In this document: one piece after another, positions 60,801-64,000 of the stretch
Position numbering within the stretch: the stretch's first letter is position 1
How the letters are laid out: every line of letters starts with the position of its first letter
The notes under the pieces: generated by a model
What the model was told of the DNA's origin: nothing
What the model saw: only the letters and a program-made list of their open reading frames with translations
Database searches by the model: none
Assembly: GCA_013399305.1 (NCBI GenBank)
Contig: VXAI01000088.1
Location: 342,822 to 406,821 of the forward strand
Direction of reading: 5' to 3'
DNA: 64,000 nucleotides
DNA from: Rostratula benghalensis
Taxonomy: Eukaryota; Chordata; Aves; Charadriiformes; Rostratulidae
Program-made: the position numbers and the translations under genes

Positions 60801-63554
60801 TTATGCTCTATACTGTCTCAATTCTATAGCATAAATAGACTGAAAAGGAAATTAATTTCACTTGTCAAATAACCAGGCTCTGATGGTGCCCACTGAAAGT
60901 AATTTGTATAAGGCAGTAATATATTTTGAATACACACTCAGCTTTTATCAGAAATTTGAAGGCAAAACCATCTTAGTGCAAGCTGCAAGATGGTAAACAT
61001 GTTTTACTGCCACTGATTTCAGTAAATGCAGCTGATGATCCTCAGCAACATGGTAGATCAAGTCACTAATGTTCCTGTACACACACTAAACTGAATTGCT
61101 AACCATTAATTTAATGGTCTTGTGGTTTTTCTTGAATTTGCAGGCTAATAACATTAGGTTATTAACGCAGGTTCTGTGTATCATTCAAATATTTAATGCT
61201 GCCTATTTTTTTTGCGTGTATTTTTCAGAAATACACTAGGAACCACAGTAAAGCTGAATTCCTAATGCCTACATTATTACTTTTGAAAACGGGGTGAAGA
61301 TGCTAAGTGACGACACCTTGTCTAAAAATCTAATCCCAATCATTTATGTGCAACAGGAATGACATTTGTCATGCATTTTCTTTCTAGACAAAAGCTCTCA
61401 TGGACAAGCTTCAGAAGACTGTGTCATCTGAAGGAAGATTTAAAAACCTTAGAGAAACACTCAAAAAGTAGGCTTCACTACAATATGCAATTGTGTTTTG
61501 TTATAAGCAGTGGGTAGCACATGTTAAGGATGAATAGACTTTGATTAAGCTTTAATAGTTAATATAATATTGGATAATATTTTTACCTAATAAGCTTTTA
61601 AATTCTAAGGTGGGGGTTTGGGGCATTGTTGTTTTGCTGAATATCCTGTGATTTAGTACCTCTGTTAGATAAATATAGTACCTCCAGACAATAACTGAAA
61701 CAAATTAAAACTATTATTCTGTGCAAATGTTCCCTGTTGGGATTTTACTTACACTGGTAAACTTTTTCAGTAAGTGTAAAGCTAGATTTAAAAATAAAAG
61801 TTCTCGTGCAACAACAGAAGACCTTGTTCCAGATGATAAGAAATTTAGGACAGGACAAATGAAGAGCTGTATTTCCTCTGCTACAGCCTCCCAGCAACGA
61901 GTAGTCTGCCACCCTGGAATACAGCCTACCTTTTTGTTTGTTTGTTTGTTTTTTGGGTTTTTTTGTTTTTGTTTTTTGTACAGTAGTCTTTGAATATTTT
62001 GTTCTTTAATTTGCCAAATTATGTTTTACCTTATCTATTTTTAGTATCCAAAATATACTGTGACAAGGGTTCTACAATTTCTGTATGGACTCCAGCTGCA
62101 TGTGGACGAAACCTGTATTATTGCAGCTTCTGTAATTAGATGTAGATTTTCCAGGACTGAGCGGTACAAGTACTTTAAATAACCTTGAGAAAAGCAAAGA
62201 ATAGAACTACTAGAACAATTACTGGAATGTTTCAATATATATGTATATAGTTCAAGCTAGTCCATTTTTACGTAAAAAATGTTGTTGGGGAGCGAATCGC
62301 TTTATTAAAAAATGTTTTGACTCTCAGTACGTGAACAGGTACTTTTATACACCTTTCAGTCAATATATTGCTTGCCTGTGTACAGCAATCATCCTCATAA
62401 GATAAAAACCACCCGGAATGAAGGGCACTGCTGAGCATTGTCAGCGGTCTGCCAGTGTCAACAGCGCAGGCAGCGCTCTGCCTTCTTCCTAGGCCAGAGC
62501 TTCAGAAGACCAAGTTGTGATACTATTTCTGCTGAGGCAAGAACCAGTGAGCGTGGAGCAGTGACTGTTGGGTTAGGGAAGCAACAGTCATCATGCATTT
62601 CCTCCTGAACCTCCAGTAAAAGAACATCTGAAAATCCCCCTTCTTTAAAAGATGGTATCTGTTCCCAGCGTTCTAAATAATCTTTGCTCCCTCTCTGTAT
62701 TTTGCATTCATCCCTGGAGGGTTTCAAAAGACGGGTTGACCTAGTGCTCGGGGGCATGGTTTAGTGATGGTTTTTTGGCAGAATTAGGTCAGTGGTTGGA
62801 CTGGATGATCTTGAAGGTCCCTTCCAACCTAGACGATTCTATGATCTTTGTGTTCGCTGTTGAGAGGGACTGAATAGACTTCGACAGAATGGTATATACA
62901 TATATGTTAAAATTTACATATACGTGCATATATGCATACATATATGTATTTATGTTTTAAGTATGTGCACATATGTGAATGTATATACCTATGTATGTAT
63001 GTATATCTCTACACACCTGTGCACATGCTCACACACATGGGGTGCCTACATGACTGCAGAACAACAACCACTCAGAAGCACATCCCTGGCATTTTTAGTT
63101 TCTGTGTAGGATCTGTTTCTGTCTGCCATCCTGGACTGAACTATGCTTGAAGGTGTTCTCTGATCCCAGAGTTTACCTGTGCTCCCTTTCACTCCATGCC
63201 ATTCTACCCTTCACTGAAGGTCATGTGCCATTAGGATTGGACAGAATACATTCAGTTTGTCATAGGCAGAGCAAATGCAACTCCAGTGAAGTCAGGGAAG
63301 TTGTTTGTCTTAGAAATGAATGTAACCCATTGATTAGAAGTATGTCCAGTAATGAAGAGTTTGTGTAAGTTAAAAAAAAAAAAAATAGCTTTCAAATTTA
63401 GCTACAGGCAAATATGCAGATTTTTTTTTTCCTCAGCTGCAACCCACCTGCTGTTCCCTACCTTGGAATGTACCTGACAGACCTGGCATTTATTGAAGAA
63501 GGGACACCAAACTTCACTGAGGAAGGCCTTGTCAATTTTTCCAAGATGAGAATG
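716..63554 (+). CDS. RASGRF2: RASGRF2, Ras guanine nucleotide exchange factor 2 (partial, 18 exons)
   Basis: Joining 716-825, 2766-2884, 6416-6576, 7519-7585, 8446-8582, 11714-11796, 14158-14406, 14654-15042, 18558-18683, 19957-20046, 37554-37660, 48442-48554, 57167-57227, 57882-57985, 58622-58706, 59306-59503, 61388-61467 and 63437-63554 gives 799 uninterrupted codons. Domain order is DH end, PH2, REM, Ser/Pro linker, REM remainder, CDC25. The protein activates Ras through CDC25 and Rac through DH-PH at the plasma membrane, under calcium/calmodulin control via an IQ motif that lies upstream of this window. RASGRF2 rather than RASGRF1 is called because exon after exon matches the vertebrate RASGRF2 protein as I know it, including the linker landmarks [11 protein letters not shown] and [16 protein letters not shown]. 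Roughly 385 N-terminal and 50 C-terminal residues fall outside the window. No frameshift or stop is seen, so the copy looks functional. The identification is by recall of the family, not by a search. Confidence 0.97.
826..2765 (+). other. RASGRF2: Intron (1.9 kb), no feature recognised
   Basis: It runs from donor GTAAGA to acceptor ATCAG. It holds a T-run near 1138-1147 and otherwise unique-looking AT-rich sequence. Short reading frames on both strands (for example 1501-2330) look like chance. Confidence 0.8.
2766..2884 (+). CDS. RASGRF2: RASGRF2 exon 2 of window: DH to PH2 junction
   Basis: It completes Arg-37, then encodes [20 protein letters not shown] and a segment containing [15 protein letters not shown] (residues 38-76). 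This is the long last DH helix and the linker that leads into the second PH domain. It ends with one base of a glycine codon (phase 1) before donor GTAAGA. The 119 bp length fits phases 2 and 1. An ATG at 2769 can open a frame here, but it is an internal methionine, not a start. Confidence 0.95.
2885..6415 (+). other. RASGRF2: Intron (3.5 kb) with an old CR1 remnant
   Basis: It contains a diverged antisense CR1 fragment (3834-4010, listed separately), a short CA-rich stretch near 5995-6020 and unique-looking AT-rich DNA. A GC-richer patch at about 4770-4860 was not identified. The polypyrimidine tract before 6416 is modest (TTTATTATCAG). Confidence 0.75.
3834..4010 (-). mobile_element. Diverged CR1 3'-end fragment
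   Basis: On the plus strand this reads as a degraded reverse complement of a CR1 tail. It has the sequence around TGGAATGCTTAAAGTTG, then AAGGGATTTCTGGTAATTAT, GCCCAAAG, and later CCACAGCCTCTCTGAGCAAC before GTTTGACCATTC. The order of these blocks matches CR1, but many substitutions suggest an old insertion. Boundaries are approximate. Confidence 0.65.
6416..6576 (+). CDS. RASGRF2: RASGRF2 exon 3 of window: start of second PH domain
   Basis: It encodes residues 77-130, beginning with the split glycine and [16 protein letters not shown], then the PH strands around [16 protein letters not shown] and ending GGKLHLLK. The pattern FLFTKHFLI followed by a basic turn is a typical PH beta3-beta4 region. 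The 161 bp length runs from phase 1 to phase 0. Donor GTATAG at 6577 is weaker than its neighbours' donors. Confidence 0.95.
6577..7518 (+). other. RASGRF2: Intron (0.9 kb), nothing recognised
   Basis: AT-rich DNA between donor GTATAG and acceptor TTTTCATAG. No repeat or conserved element was recognised. Confidence 0.75.
7519..7585 (+). CDS. RASGRF2: RASGRF2 exon 4 of window: PH2, acidic loop
   Basis: This small 67 bp exon encodes [15 protein letters not shown] followed by an acidic stretch ending SDDD (residues 131-152). It closes on the T of a serine codon (phase 1) before donor [20 protein letters not shown] is the next PH beta strand pair. The acidic tail is a surface loop. It is too short to appear as an obvious open frame and was found by following phase and protein continuity. 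Confidence 0.93.
7586..8445 (+). other. RASGRF2: Intron (0.9 kb) with a CAA microsatellite
   Basis: It contains a short (CAA)n run at 7893-7910 followed by A-rich sequence. The 3' end has a strong pyrimidine tract (TTTTTTCCCCCCTCT) but an unusual AAG acceptor. Confidence 0.8.
7893..7910 (+). repeat. (CAA)6 microsatellite
   Basis: Six perfect ACA/CAA trinucleotide units are directly visible within the intron. Confidence 0.9.
8446..8582 (+). CDS. RASGRF2: RASGRF2 exon 5 of window: PH2 core and C-terminal helix
   Basis: It encodes [18 protein letters not shown], then [16 protein letters not shown] and TSDISQ (residues 154-198). The invariant tryptophan of the PH C-terminal helix is in KAAW. 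The start at 8446 is set by phase: T from exon 4 plus CA gives Ser, then Lys-Gly-Ser-Gly as in other vertebrates. This requires acceptor GTAAAG. The next AG, at 8451, would also keep the frame but lose two residues. Donor is CAG/GTAGCT. Confidence 0.94.
8583..11713 (+). other. RASGRF2: Intron (3.1 kb)
   Basis: It holds a short sense CR1 tail (11349-11405). The stretch 9760-10400 is richer in GC and purines than its surroundings, but I could not assign it to any repeat or gene. A short inverted pair, CTACATAG and CTATGTAG, sits near 10927-10963. Acceptor is TTTCACAG. Confidence 0.75.
11349..11405 (+). mobile_element. Short CR1 3' tail (sense)
   Basis: The block GGGGATTGGAACACC, then CCTTCCGATTCTAACC and ATTCTATGATTC, has the order and wording of a CR1 3' terminus with its ATTCTATG-type end. 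Only about 57 bp remain recognisable. Confidence 0.6.
11714..11796 (+). CDS. RASGRF2: RASGRF2 exon 6 of window: end of PH2 / link to REM
   Basis: It encodes [20 protein letters not shown] and TVPHMI (residues 199-225), then AA of a lysine codon (phase 2) before donor GTAAGT. The length is 83 bp. This segment follows the PH C-terminal helix. It is almost identical to the mammalian protein as I know it. Confidence 0.95.
11906..11910. other. Assembly gap or ambiguity (5 N)
   Basis: Five N characters follow a T/G-rich low-complexity stretch. The gap is intronic and does not touch an exon. Confidence 0.99.
12165..12512 (+). mobile_element. CR1 reverse-transcriptase ORF fragment (sense)
   Basis: The plus strand encodes a CR1 ORF2 piece downstream of the catalytic palm. 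It starts [20 protein letters not shown], continues through [19 protein letters not shown] and [17 protein letters not shown] to SRSREVIV, open to a stop near 12431. Sequence after the stop (TTGAGTATTGTGTCCAG, then GTTGGAGCAAGTGCAGAGG) continues the element in another frame, so a frameshift is present. Both the 5' end and the 3' tail are missing. It is not a host gene. Confidence 0.88.
13967..13980. repeat. Poly-A run
   Basis: A homopolymeric A tract follows TTTGCC. There is no retroposed body that I recognise next to it. Confidence 0.8.
14158..14406 (+). CDS. RASGRF2: RASGRF2 exon 7 of window: first part of REM (RasGEF N-terminal) domain
   Basis: It encodes residues 226-308: [20 protein letters not shown], then the REM helices [32 protein letters not shown] and [14 protein letters not shown], ending FTSIPV plus AG of an arginine codon. 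[10 protein letters not shown] is the hallmark helix of the Ras exchange motif, which buttresses the CDC25 catalytic hairpin. The exon is 249 bp, phase 2 to phase 2, so it is symmetric, but skipping it would destroy the REM. Donor GTGAGC is strong. Confidence 0.97.
14407..14653 (+). other. RASGRF2: Short intron (247 bp)
   Basis: It has a (GTTT)n-rich pyrimidine region (about 14627-14643) just before acceptor ACTGTCAG. An open frame starting at 14619 runs from this intron into the exon, but its ATG is intronic. Confidence 0.9.
14654..15042 (+). CDS. RASGRF2: RASGRF2 exon 8 of window: REM edge and Ser/Pro-rich linker
   Basis: At 389 bp this is the largest coding exon in the window. It encodes residues 309-438: [20 protein letters not shown], then [38 protein letters not shown], a Ser/Thr/Pro-rich low-complexity part, [16 protein letters not shown] and [14 protein letters not shown]. 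Many Ser-Pro pairs are candidate proline-directed kinase sites. From the literature, mammalian RasGRF2 is phosphorylated by Cdk5/p35 in this linker. RKLSLTSP also has the basic-x-Ser look of a PKA site. It ends in phase 1 before GTATTA, a mediocre donor. The linker differs more from mammals than any other exon here. Confidence 0.96.
15116..15500 (-). mobile_element. CR1 3'-end fragment (antisense)
   Basis: The plus strand begins CACAGAATCGCAGAATGG and runs through GTTGGAAGGGACTTAAAG, CCAGGTTGCTCAAAGCCCC, CAACACCTCCAGGGATAGGG, AAGAATTTCTTCCTACTATC and CCAGTTTGAGGCCATTACCC to the TCTCCAGGCAG block. This is the reverse complement of the 3' part of a CR1. The 5' truncation, at the inner end, is typical of target-primed insertions. 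Confidence 0.93.
17606..17623. repeat. Poly-T run
   Basis: A visible T homopolymer interrupts otherwise unique intron. It creates spurious frames rich in Phe. Confidence 0.85.
18381..18445 (+). repeat. (GGAAT)13 pentanucleotide array
   Basis: Thirteen consecutive 5-mers, all GGAAT except the tenth, which is AGAAT. It lies about 110 bp upstream of the next exon's acceptor. The same motif forms human satellite III, but here it is a short intronic array. Confidence 0.97.
18552..18560 (+). promoter_or_regulatory. RASGRF2: Triple tandem 3' splice site (AAG CAG CAG)
   Basis: Three AG dinucleotides in 3-base steps follow a CTCTTTTA tract. Exon starts at 18555, 18558 or 18561 would all keep the frame, giving Ala-Ala-Val, Ala-Val or Val after the preceding Arg. 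I chose 18558 because it gives Ala-Val-Leu-Glu-Ser, as in mammalian RASGRF2. Confidence 0.7.
18558..18683 (+). CDS. RASGRF2: RASGRF2 exon 9 of window: linker
   Basis: It encodes residues 439-480: [14 protein letters not shown], then [20 protein letters not shown] and PG. Its first half is poorly conserved, while [20 protein letters not shown] matches other RASGRF2 proteins. It is 126 bp and phase 1 to phase 1, so it can be skipped without frame change. Donor is GTAAGA. It is part of the flexible, Ser/Pro-rich tether between the two REM portions. Confidence 0.94.
18684..19956 (+). other. RASGRF2: Intron (1.3 kb), nothing recognised
   Basis: AT-rich unique-looking sequence with a T-rich patch at about 19670-19690 and a good pyrimidine tract before TTTACAG. 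Confidence 0.8.
19957..20046 (+). CDS. RASGRF2: RASGRF2 exon 10 of window: Ala/Ser linker
   Basis: It encodes residues 481-510: [20 protein letters not shown] and AAAGHGSPP. The Ala-rich run and SPAS are typical of RASGRF2 at this place. It is 90 bp, phase 1 to phase 1 and so symmetric. It completes a Val formed across the previous intron (Gly in mammals as I recall). Donor is GTGAGA. Confidence 0.94.
22331..22356. repeat. 13-bp perfect tandem duplication
   Basis: The unit TAAATTCAAGATC occurs twice head to tail, next to an AT-rich stretch with TATATATTTTTATA. Confidence 0.9.
25466..26388 (-). mobile_element. CR1 element, 0.9 kb with RT fragment (antisense)
   Basis: This is the longest CR1 here. 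The plus strand starts with ATCATAGAATCATAGAATGG and contains the whole 3' UTR-like part. On the minus strand the end of ORF2 is recognisable: [20 protein letters not shown], then [26 protein letters not shown] and [17 protein letters not shown] (26270 down to 25920). GVPxGSVLGPxLF is the conserved RT motif just before the catalytic FADD box. FADD itself is lost by decay. It is 5'-truncated near 26388. Stops and shifts make it inactive. Confidence 0.93.
30567..30585. repeat. Poly-T run
   Basis: A homopolymer of about 18 T in the large intron. Confidence 0.85.
34275..34832 (-). mobile_element. CR1 3'-end fragment (antisense)
   Basis: The plus strand begins with ATAGAATCATAGAAAGG. The minus strand keeps the CR1 ORF2 C-terminus, including [33 protein letters not shown] and [14 protein letters not shown] (34685 down to about 34440), open for 120 codons. 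This fairly intact tail suggests a younger insertion than the 3834 copy. It is 5'-truncated at the CAGAGTAGAGG block. Confidence 0.93.
37554..37660 (+). CDS. RASGRF2: RASGRF2 exon 11 of window: REM re-entry
   Basis: It encodes residues 511-546: [20 protein letters not shown], then [28 protein letters not shown] is the later part of the RasGEF N-terminal (REM) fold, separated from its first part by about 200 linker residues. The acceptor has a long pyrimidine tract (TTTTTTTTCCCCCACAG). It is 107 bp, phase 1 to phase 0. Donor CAG/GTATTC is weaker than consensus. Confidence 0.96.
38281..38385 (+). repeat. (AGGAG)21 array
   Basis: Twenty-one perfect AGGAG units are followed by AGGAA. The strictly purine stretch runs 38279-38396 (118 bases). 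Long open frames on both strands here (Glu/Arg/Gly-rich on plus, Ser/Leu/Pro-rich on minus) come from the repeat and are not genes. Confidence 0.98.
38397..38545 (+). repeat. Degenerate purine-rich tract with GGAA and AAAT microsatellites
   Basis: It continues the AGGAG array with GAAAG, GGAAGGAAGGAA, (AAAT)4 and A/G mixtures, interrupted by only a few pyrimidines. It is probably derived by expansion and decay of purine microsatellites. Confidence 0.9.
44990..45628 (-). mobile_element. CR1 fragment of a second subfamily (antisense)
   Basis: The plus strand begins CAGAATCACAGACTATCGG and GGGACCTTGAAAGGTCATC, wording different from the 15116, 25466 and 34275 copies, so another CR1 subfamily. 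The minus strand encodes the CR1 C-terminus: [20 protein letters not shown], then [20 protein letters not shown] and KKL (45409 down to about 45170). It extends to the GCCACCAGGGCACAG block before truncation. Antisense plus-strand frames (such as 45308-45826) are its shadow. Confidence 0.92.
46061..46074. repeat. Poly-T run
   Basis: A visible T homopolymer in the intron. Confidence 0.8.
48442..48554 (+). CDS. RASGRF2: RASGRF2 exon 12 of window: end of REM
   Basis: It encodes residues 547-583: [37 protein letters not shown], then AG of an arginine codon. The first part is the last REM helix. The charged [10 protein letters not shown] segment leads into the CDC25 domain. It is 113 bp, phase 0 to phase 2. 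Donor is GTAAAT and acceptor TTTGTAG. Confidence 0.96.
50119..50183. repeat. Nested inverted repeat (two-stem hairpin)
   Basis: The outer arms GAATTTTCACAT (50119-50130) and ATGTGAAAATTC (50172-50183) are perfect reverse complements. The inner arms CCTTTTTC (50137-50144) and GAAAAAGG (50151-50158) are also perfect, with a 6-base loop. Confidence 0.85.
50706..50890 (-). mobile_element. CR1 fragment with internal deletion (antisense)
   Basis: The first 40 or so bases (ACAGAATTAGAGAATAGCGG and GGATTGGAATGG) match the 3' end of the same subfamily as the 44990 copy. The sequence then jumps to GGGGGGAGAACCTCTCTC, which lies about 500 bp further inside that copy, and continues ATGCCATTGGCTTTCTTGGC. 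The minus strand encodes [20 protein letters not shown] and [14 protein letters not shown]. Confidence 0.88.
54280..54295. repeat. Poly-A run
   Basis: An A homopolymer after CTGCTGG, without a recognisable retroposed sequence next to it. Confidence 0.8.
55309..55342. repeat. Poly-T / T-rich tract
   Basis: Two long T runs separated by CTTTTTC. It produces low-complexity frames only. Confidence 0.85.
57167..57227 (+). CDS. RASGRF2: RASGRF2 exon 13 of window: lead-in to CDC25 domain
   Basis: The smallest coding exon in the window (61 bp). It encodes [20 protein letters not shown] (residues 585-604), an acidic segment between REM and the catalytic domain. It runs from phase 2 to phase 0. Acceptor TTTTTTCAG and donor GTAAGT are both strong. 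Confidence 0.94.
57228..57881 (+). other. RASGRF2: Intron (0.65 kb), nothing recognised
   Basis: Unique-looking sequence ending in TTGTTTTTTGCAG. Confidence 0.8.
57882..57985 (+). CDS. RASGRF2: RASGRF2 exon 14 of window: start of CDC25 (RasGEF) domain
   Basis: It encodes [20 protein letters not shown] and [14 protein letters not shown] (residues 605-638), then GA of Glu. [19 protein letters not shown] is the conserved opening of the CDC25 fold, where the substrate-binding core begins. It is 104 bp, phase 0 to phase 2, with donor GTAAGT. Confidence 0.97.
57986..58621 (+). other. RASGRF2: Intron (0.6 kb), nothing recognised
   Basis: It contains a G/A-rich patch at about 58365-58410 and ends in a strong pyrimidine tract before TAG. 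Confidence 0.8.
58622..58706 (+). CDS. RASGRF2: RASGRF2 exon 15 of window: CDC25 domain
   Basis: It encodes [20 protein letters not shown] and KTSQHFND (residues 640-667), after completing Glu-639. It continues the conserved [12 protein letters not shown] stretch. It is 85 bp, phase 2 to phase 0, with donor GTAAGT. An AG two bases into the exon would shift the frame, so 58622 is the only sensible start. Confidence 0.95.
58707..59305 (+). other. RASGRF2: Intron (0.6 kb), nothing recognised
   Basis: AT-rich sequence ending in TTTGTTTGGTCAG. A chance open frame at 58866-59069 has no recognisable domain. Confidence 0.8.
59306..59503 (+). CDS. RASGRF2: RASGRF2 exon 16 of window: CDC25 catalytic core
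   Basis: It encodes residues 668-733: [20 protein letters not shown], then [20 protein letters not shown] and [20 protein letters not shown], ending GKVSKQ. These are the RasGEF core signatures: the R(A/S)xxIEKWVxVA helix, the HNYN turn, and the [14 protein letters not shown] helix that contacts Ras. At 198 bp it is phase 0 to phase 0. Donor is GTAAGA. It is almost identical to the mammalian protein as I know it. Confidence 0.97.
59504..61387 (+). other. RASGRF2: Intron (1.9 kb), nothing recognised
   Basis: AT-rich unique-looking sequence. The plus-strand frame at 59544-59783 is Phe-rich and has no known domain. Acceptor is TTTCTTTCTAG. Confidence 0.8.
61388..61467 (+). CDS. RASGRF2: RASGRF2 exon 17 of window: CDC25 domain, helical hairpin region
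   Basis: It encodes [20 protein letters not shown] and LRETLK (residues 734-759), plus AA of Asn (phase 2). The segment [14 protein letters not shown] leads to the conserved [10 protein letters not shown] block in the next exon. It is 80 bp. Donor AA/GTAGGC is one of the weakest in the gene. Confidence 0.95.
61932..61980 (+). repeat. (GTTT)n / T-rich low-complexity tract
   Basis: GTTT units followed by irregular TTTTTG runs, directly visible. Confidence 0.85.
62709..62845 (+). mobile_element. CR1 3' end (sense)
   Basis: ATCCCTGGAGGGTTTCAAAAG, GGCATGGTTTAGTGATGG, GTTGGACTGGATGATCTTGA, AGGTCCCTTCCAACCTA and GATTCTATGAT follow the sense order of a CR1 3' end, with the CR1-type terminus at 62845. 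The copy is 5'-truncated. How far it extends upstream of 62709 is unclear. Confidence 0.88.
62888..63015. repeat. Complex TATG/CATA microsatellite
   Basis: Alternating purine-pyrimidine sequence with repeated CATATA, TATGTA and GTATATA words, including (TATG)n near 62992-63003. Chance Tyr/Cys/Ile-rich frames overlap it. Confidence 0.9.
63437..63554 (+). CDS. RASGRF2: RASGRF2 exon 18 of window: CDC25 domain, last exon seen
   Basis: It encodes residues 760-799: [39 protein letters not shown]. [19 protein letters not shown] and NFSKMR are diagnostic RasGEF structurally conserved regions. It is 118 bp, phase 2 to phase 0, with donor GTAATT. About 50 C-terminal residues of the protein should follow in exons beyond the window. 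Confidence 0.97.
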
Positions 63555-64000
63555 GTAATTTTCAGTTCCTTACATGCTTTCCCAACAGATGTTTAATTAT
63601 GTGAGTTAATTATTGGCTTAATTATGACACCTTTGAATTTAACTTCTAAGACCTGCACATATGTTGGCATCATGAACGATAGCTAGCTATTTGAGAGCAA
63701 TTACTTGACCCAGTCTTCTATCACCACCTTCTGGTAAACTGCGTATTTTTACAAGGTAAATGCTTCCAATTTGTTCTCTGAGAAATGGCAGGCAGAAAAA
63801 GCAGCTATCCGAACCATGTGAAGCAGTAACAAAAGGTTTTTTGAAAAAAAAAAACAAATTTAAAGGAATTTAGTGATTCACCAGAAAGCAGTAATCACAA
63901 TCTTCTTCTCATGTGTGTCCTGCTCTATCTAAAAAAAGCATTTTAAAGTTGATTTCTTTCCAGCTAACATGTAATGTTTTGAAACAACTCATCAACAAGA
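63555..64000 (+). other. RASGRF2: 5' part of the next RASGRF2 intron
   Basis: AT-rich sequence with an A-run (63845-63855). The next expected coding block (ISHIIREI-like) is not present before the window ends. Confidence 0.8.

Larger units (their letters stand above)
61468..63436 (+). other. RASGRF2: Intron (2.0 kb)
   Basis: It contains a (GTTT)n/T-rich stretch (61932-61980), a sense CR1 tail (62709-62845), a complex TATG/CATA microsatellite (62888-63015) and an A-run near 63371-63384. Acceptor TTTTTTTTTTCCTCAG is strong. Confidence 0.85.

Overview
This is a vertebrate nuclear window, almost certainly from a bird. It is AT-rich, with introns of up to 17.5 kb. The only interspersed repeats I can identify are CR1-type non-LTR retrotransposon fragments, the dominant repeat of avian genomes. 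No second gene, RNA gene, CpG island, virus or mobile operon can be supported.

The window holds the middle and most of the 3' half of one plus-strand gene, RASGRF2 (Ras-specific guanine nucleotide-releasing factor 2). I found 18 consecutive coding exons between 716 and 63554. Every internal junction is GT-AG with matching phase. Together they give 2397 coding bases, or 799 codons with no stop. In the roughly 1237-residue vertebrate protein this corresponds to about residue 385 to about 1185. The protein start (IQ, first PH and most of the DH domain) lies upstream, and the last 50 or so residues lie downstream.

Layout: 716-2884 carries the end of the DH (RhoGEF) domain. 2766-11796 carries the second PH domain. 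14158-14406, with the first codons of 14654-15042, carries the first part of the Ras exchange motif (REM). 14654-20046 encodes a Ser/Pro/Ala-rich linker. 37554-48554 encodes the rest of the REM. 57167-63554 encodes most of the CDC25-like catalytic domain that exchanges GDP for GTP on Ras. The DH-PH part (Rac side) and REM-CDC25 part (Ras side) make this a two-headed exchange factor downstream of calcium/calmodulin and NMDA-type receptors in neurons.

The introns hold nine CR1 pieces (six antisense, three sense), a 21-unit AGGAG array inside a homopurine tract, a GGAAT pentamer array, several poly-T/poly-A runs, a complex TATG/CATA microsatellite and one 5-base N gap. The most interesting details are a triple tandem splice acceptor at 18552-18560, two adjacent frame-preserving linker exons, the long homopurine tract, and a nested inverted repeat at 50119-50183. 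I saw no convincing sign of an undescribed biological system. In chicken this gene is on the Z chromosome, so a Z-linked origin is likely, but that is inference.
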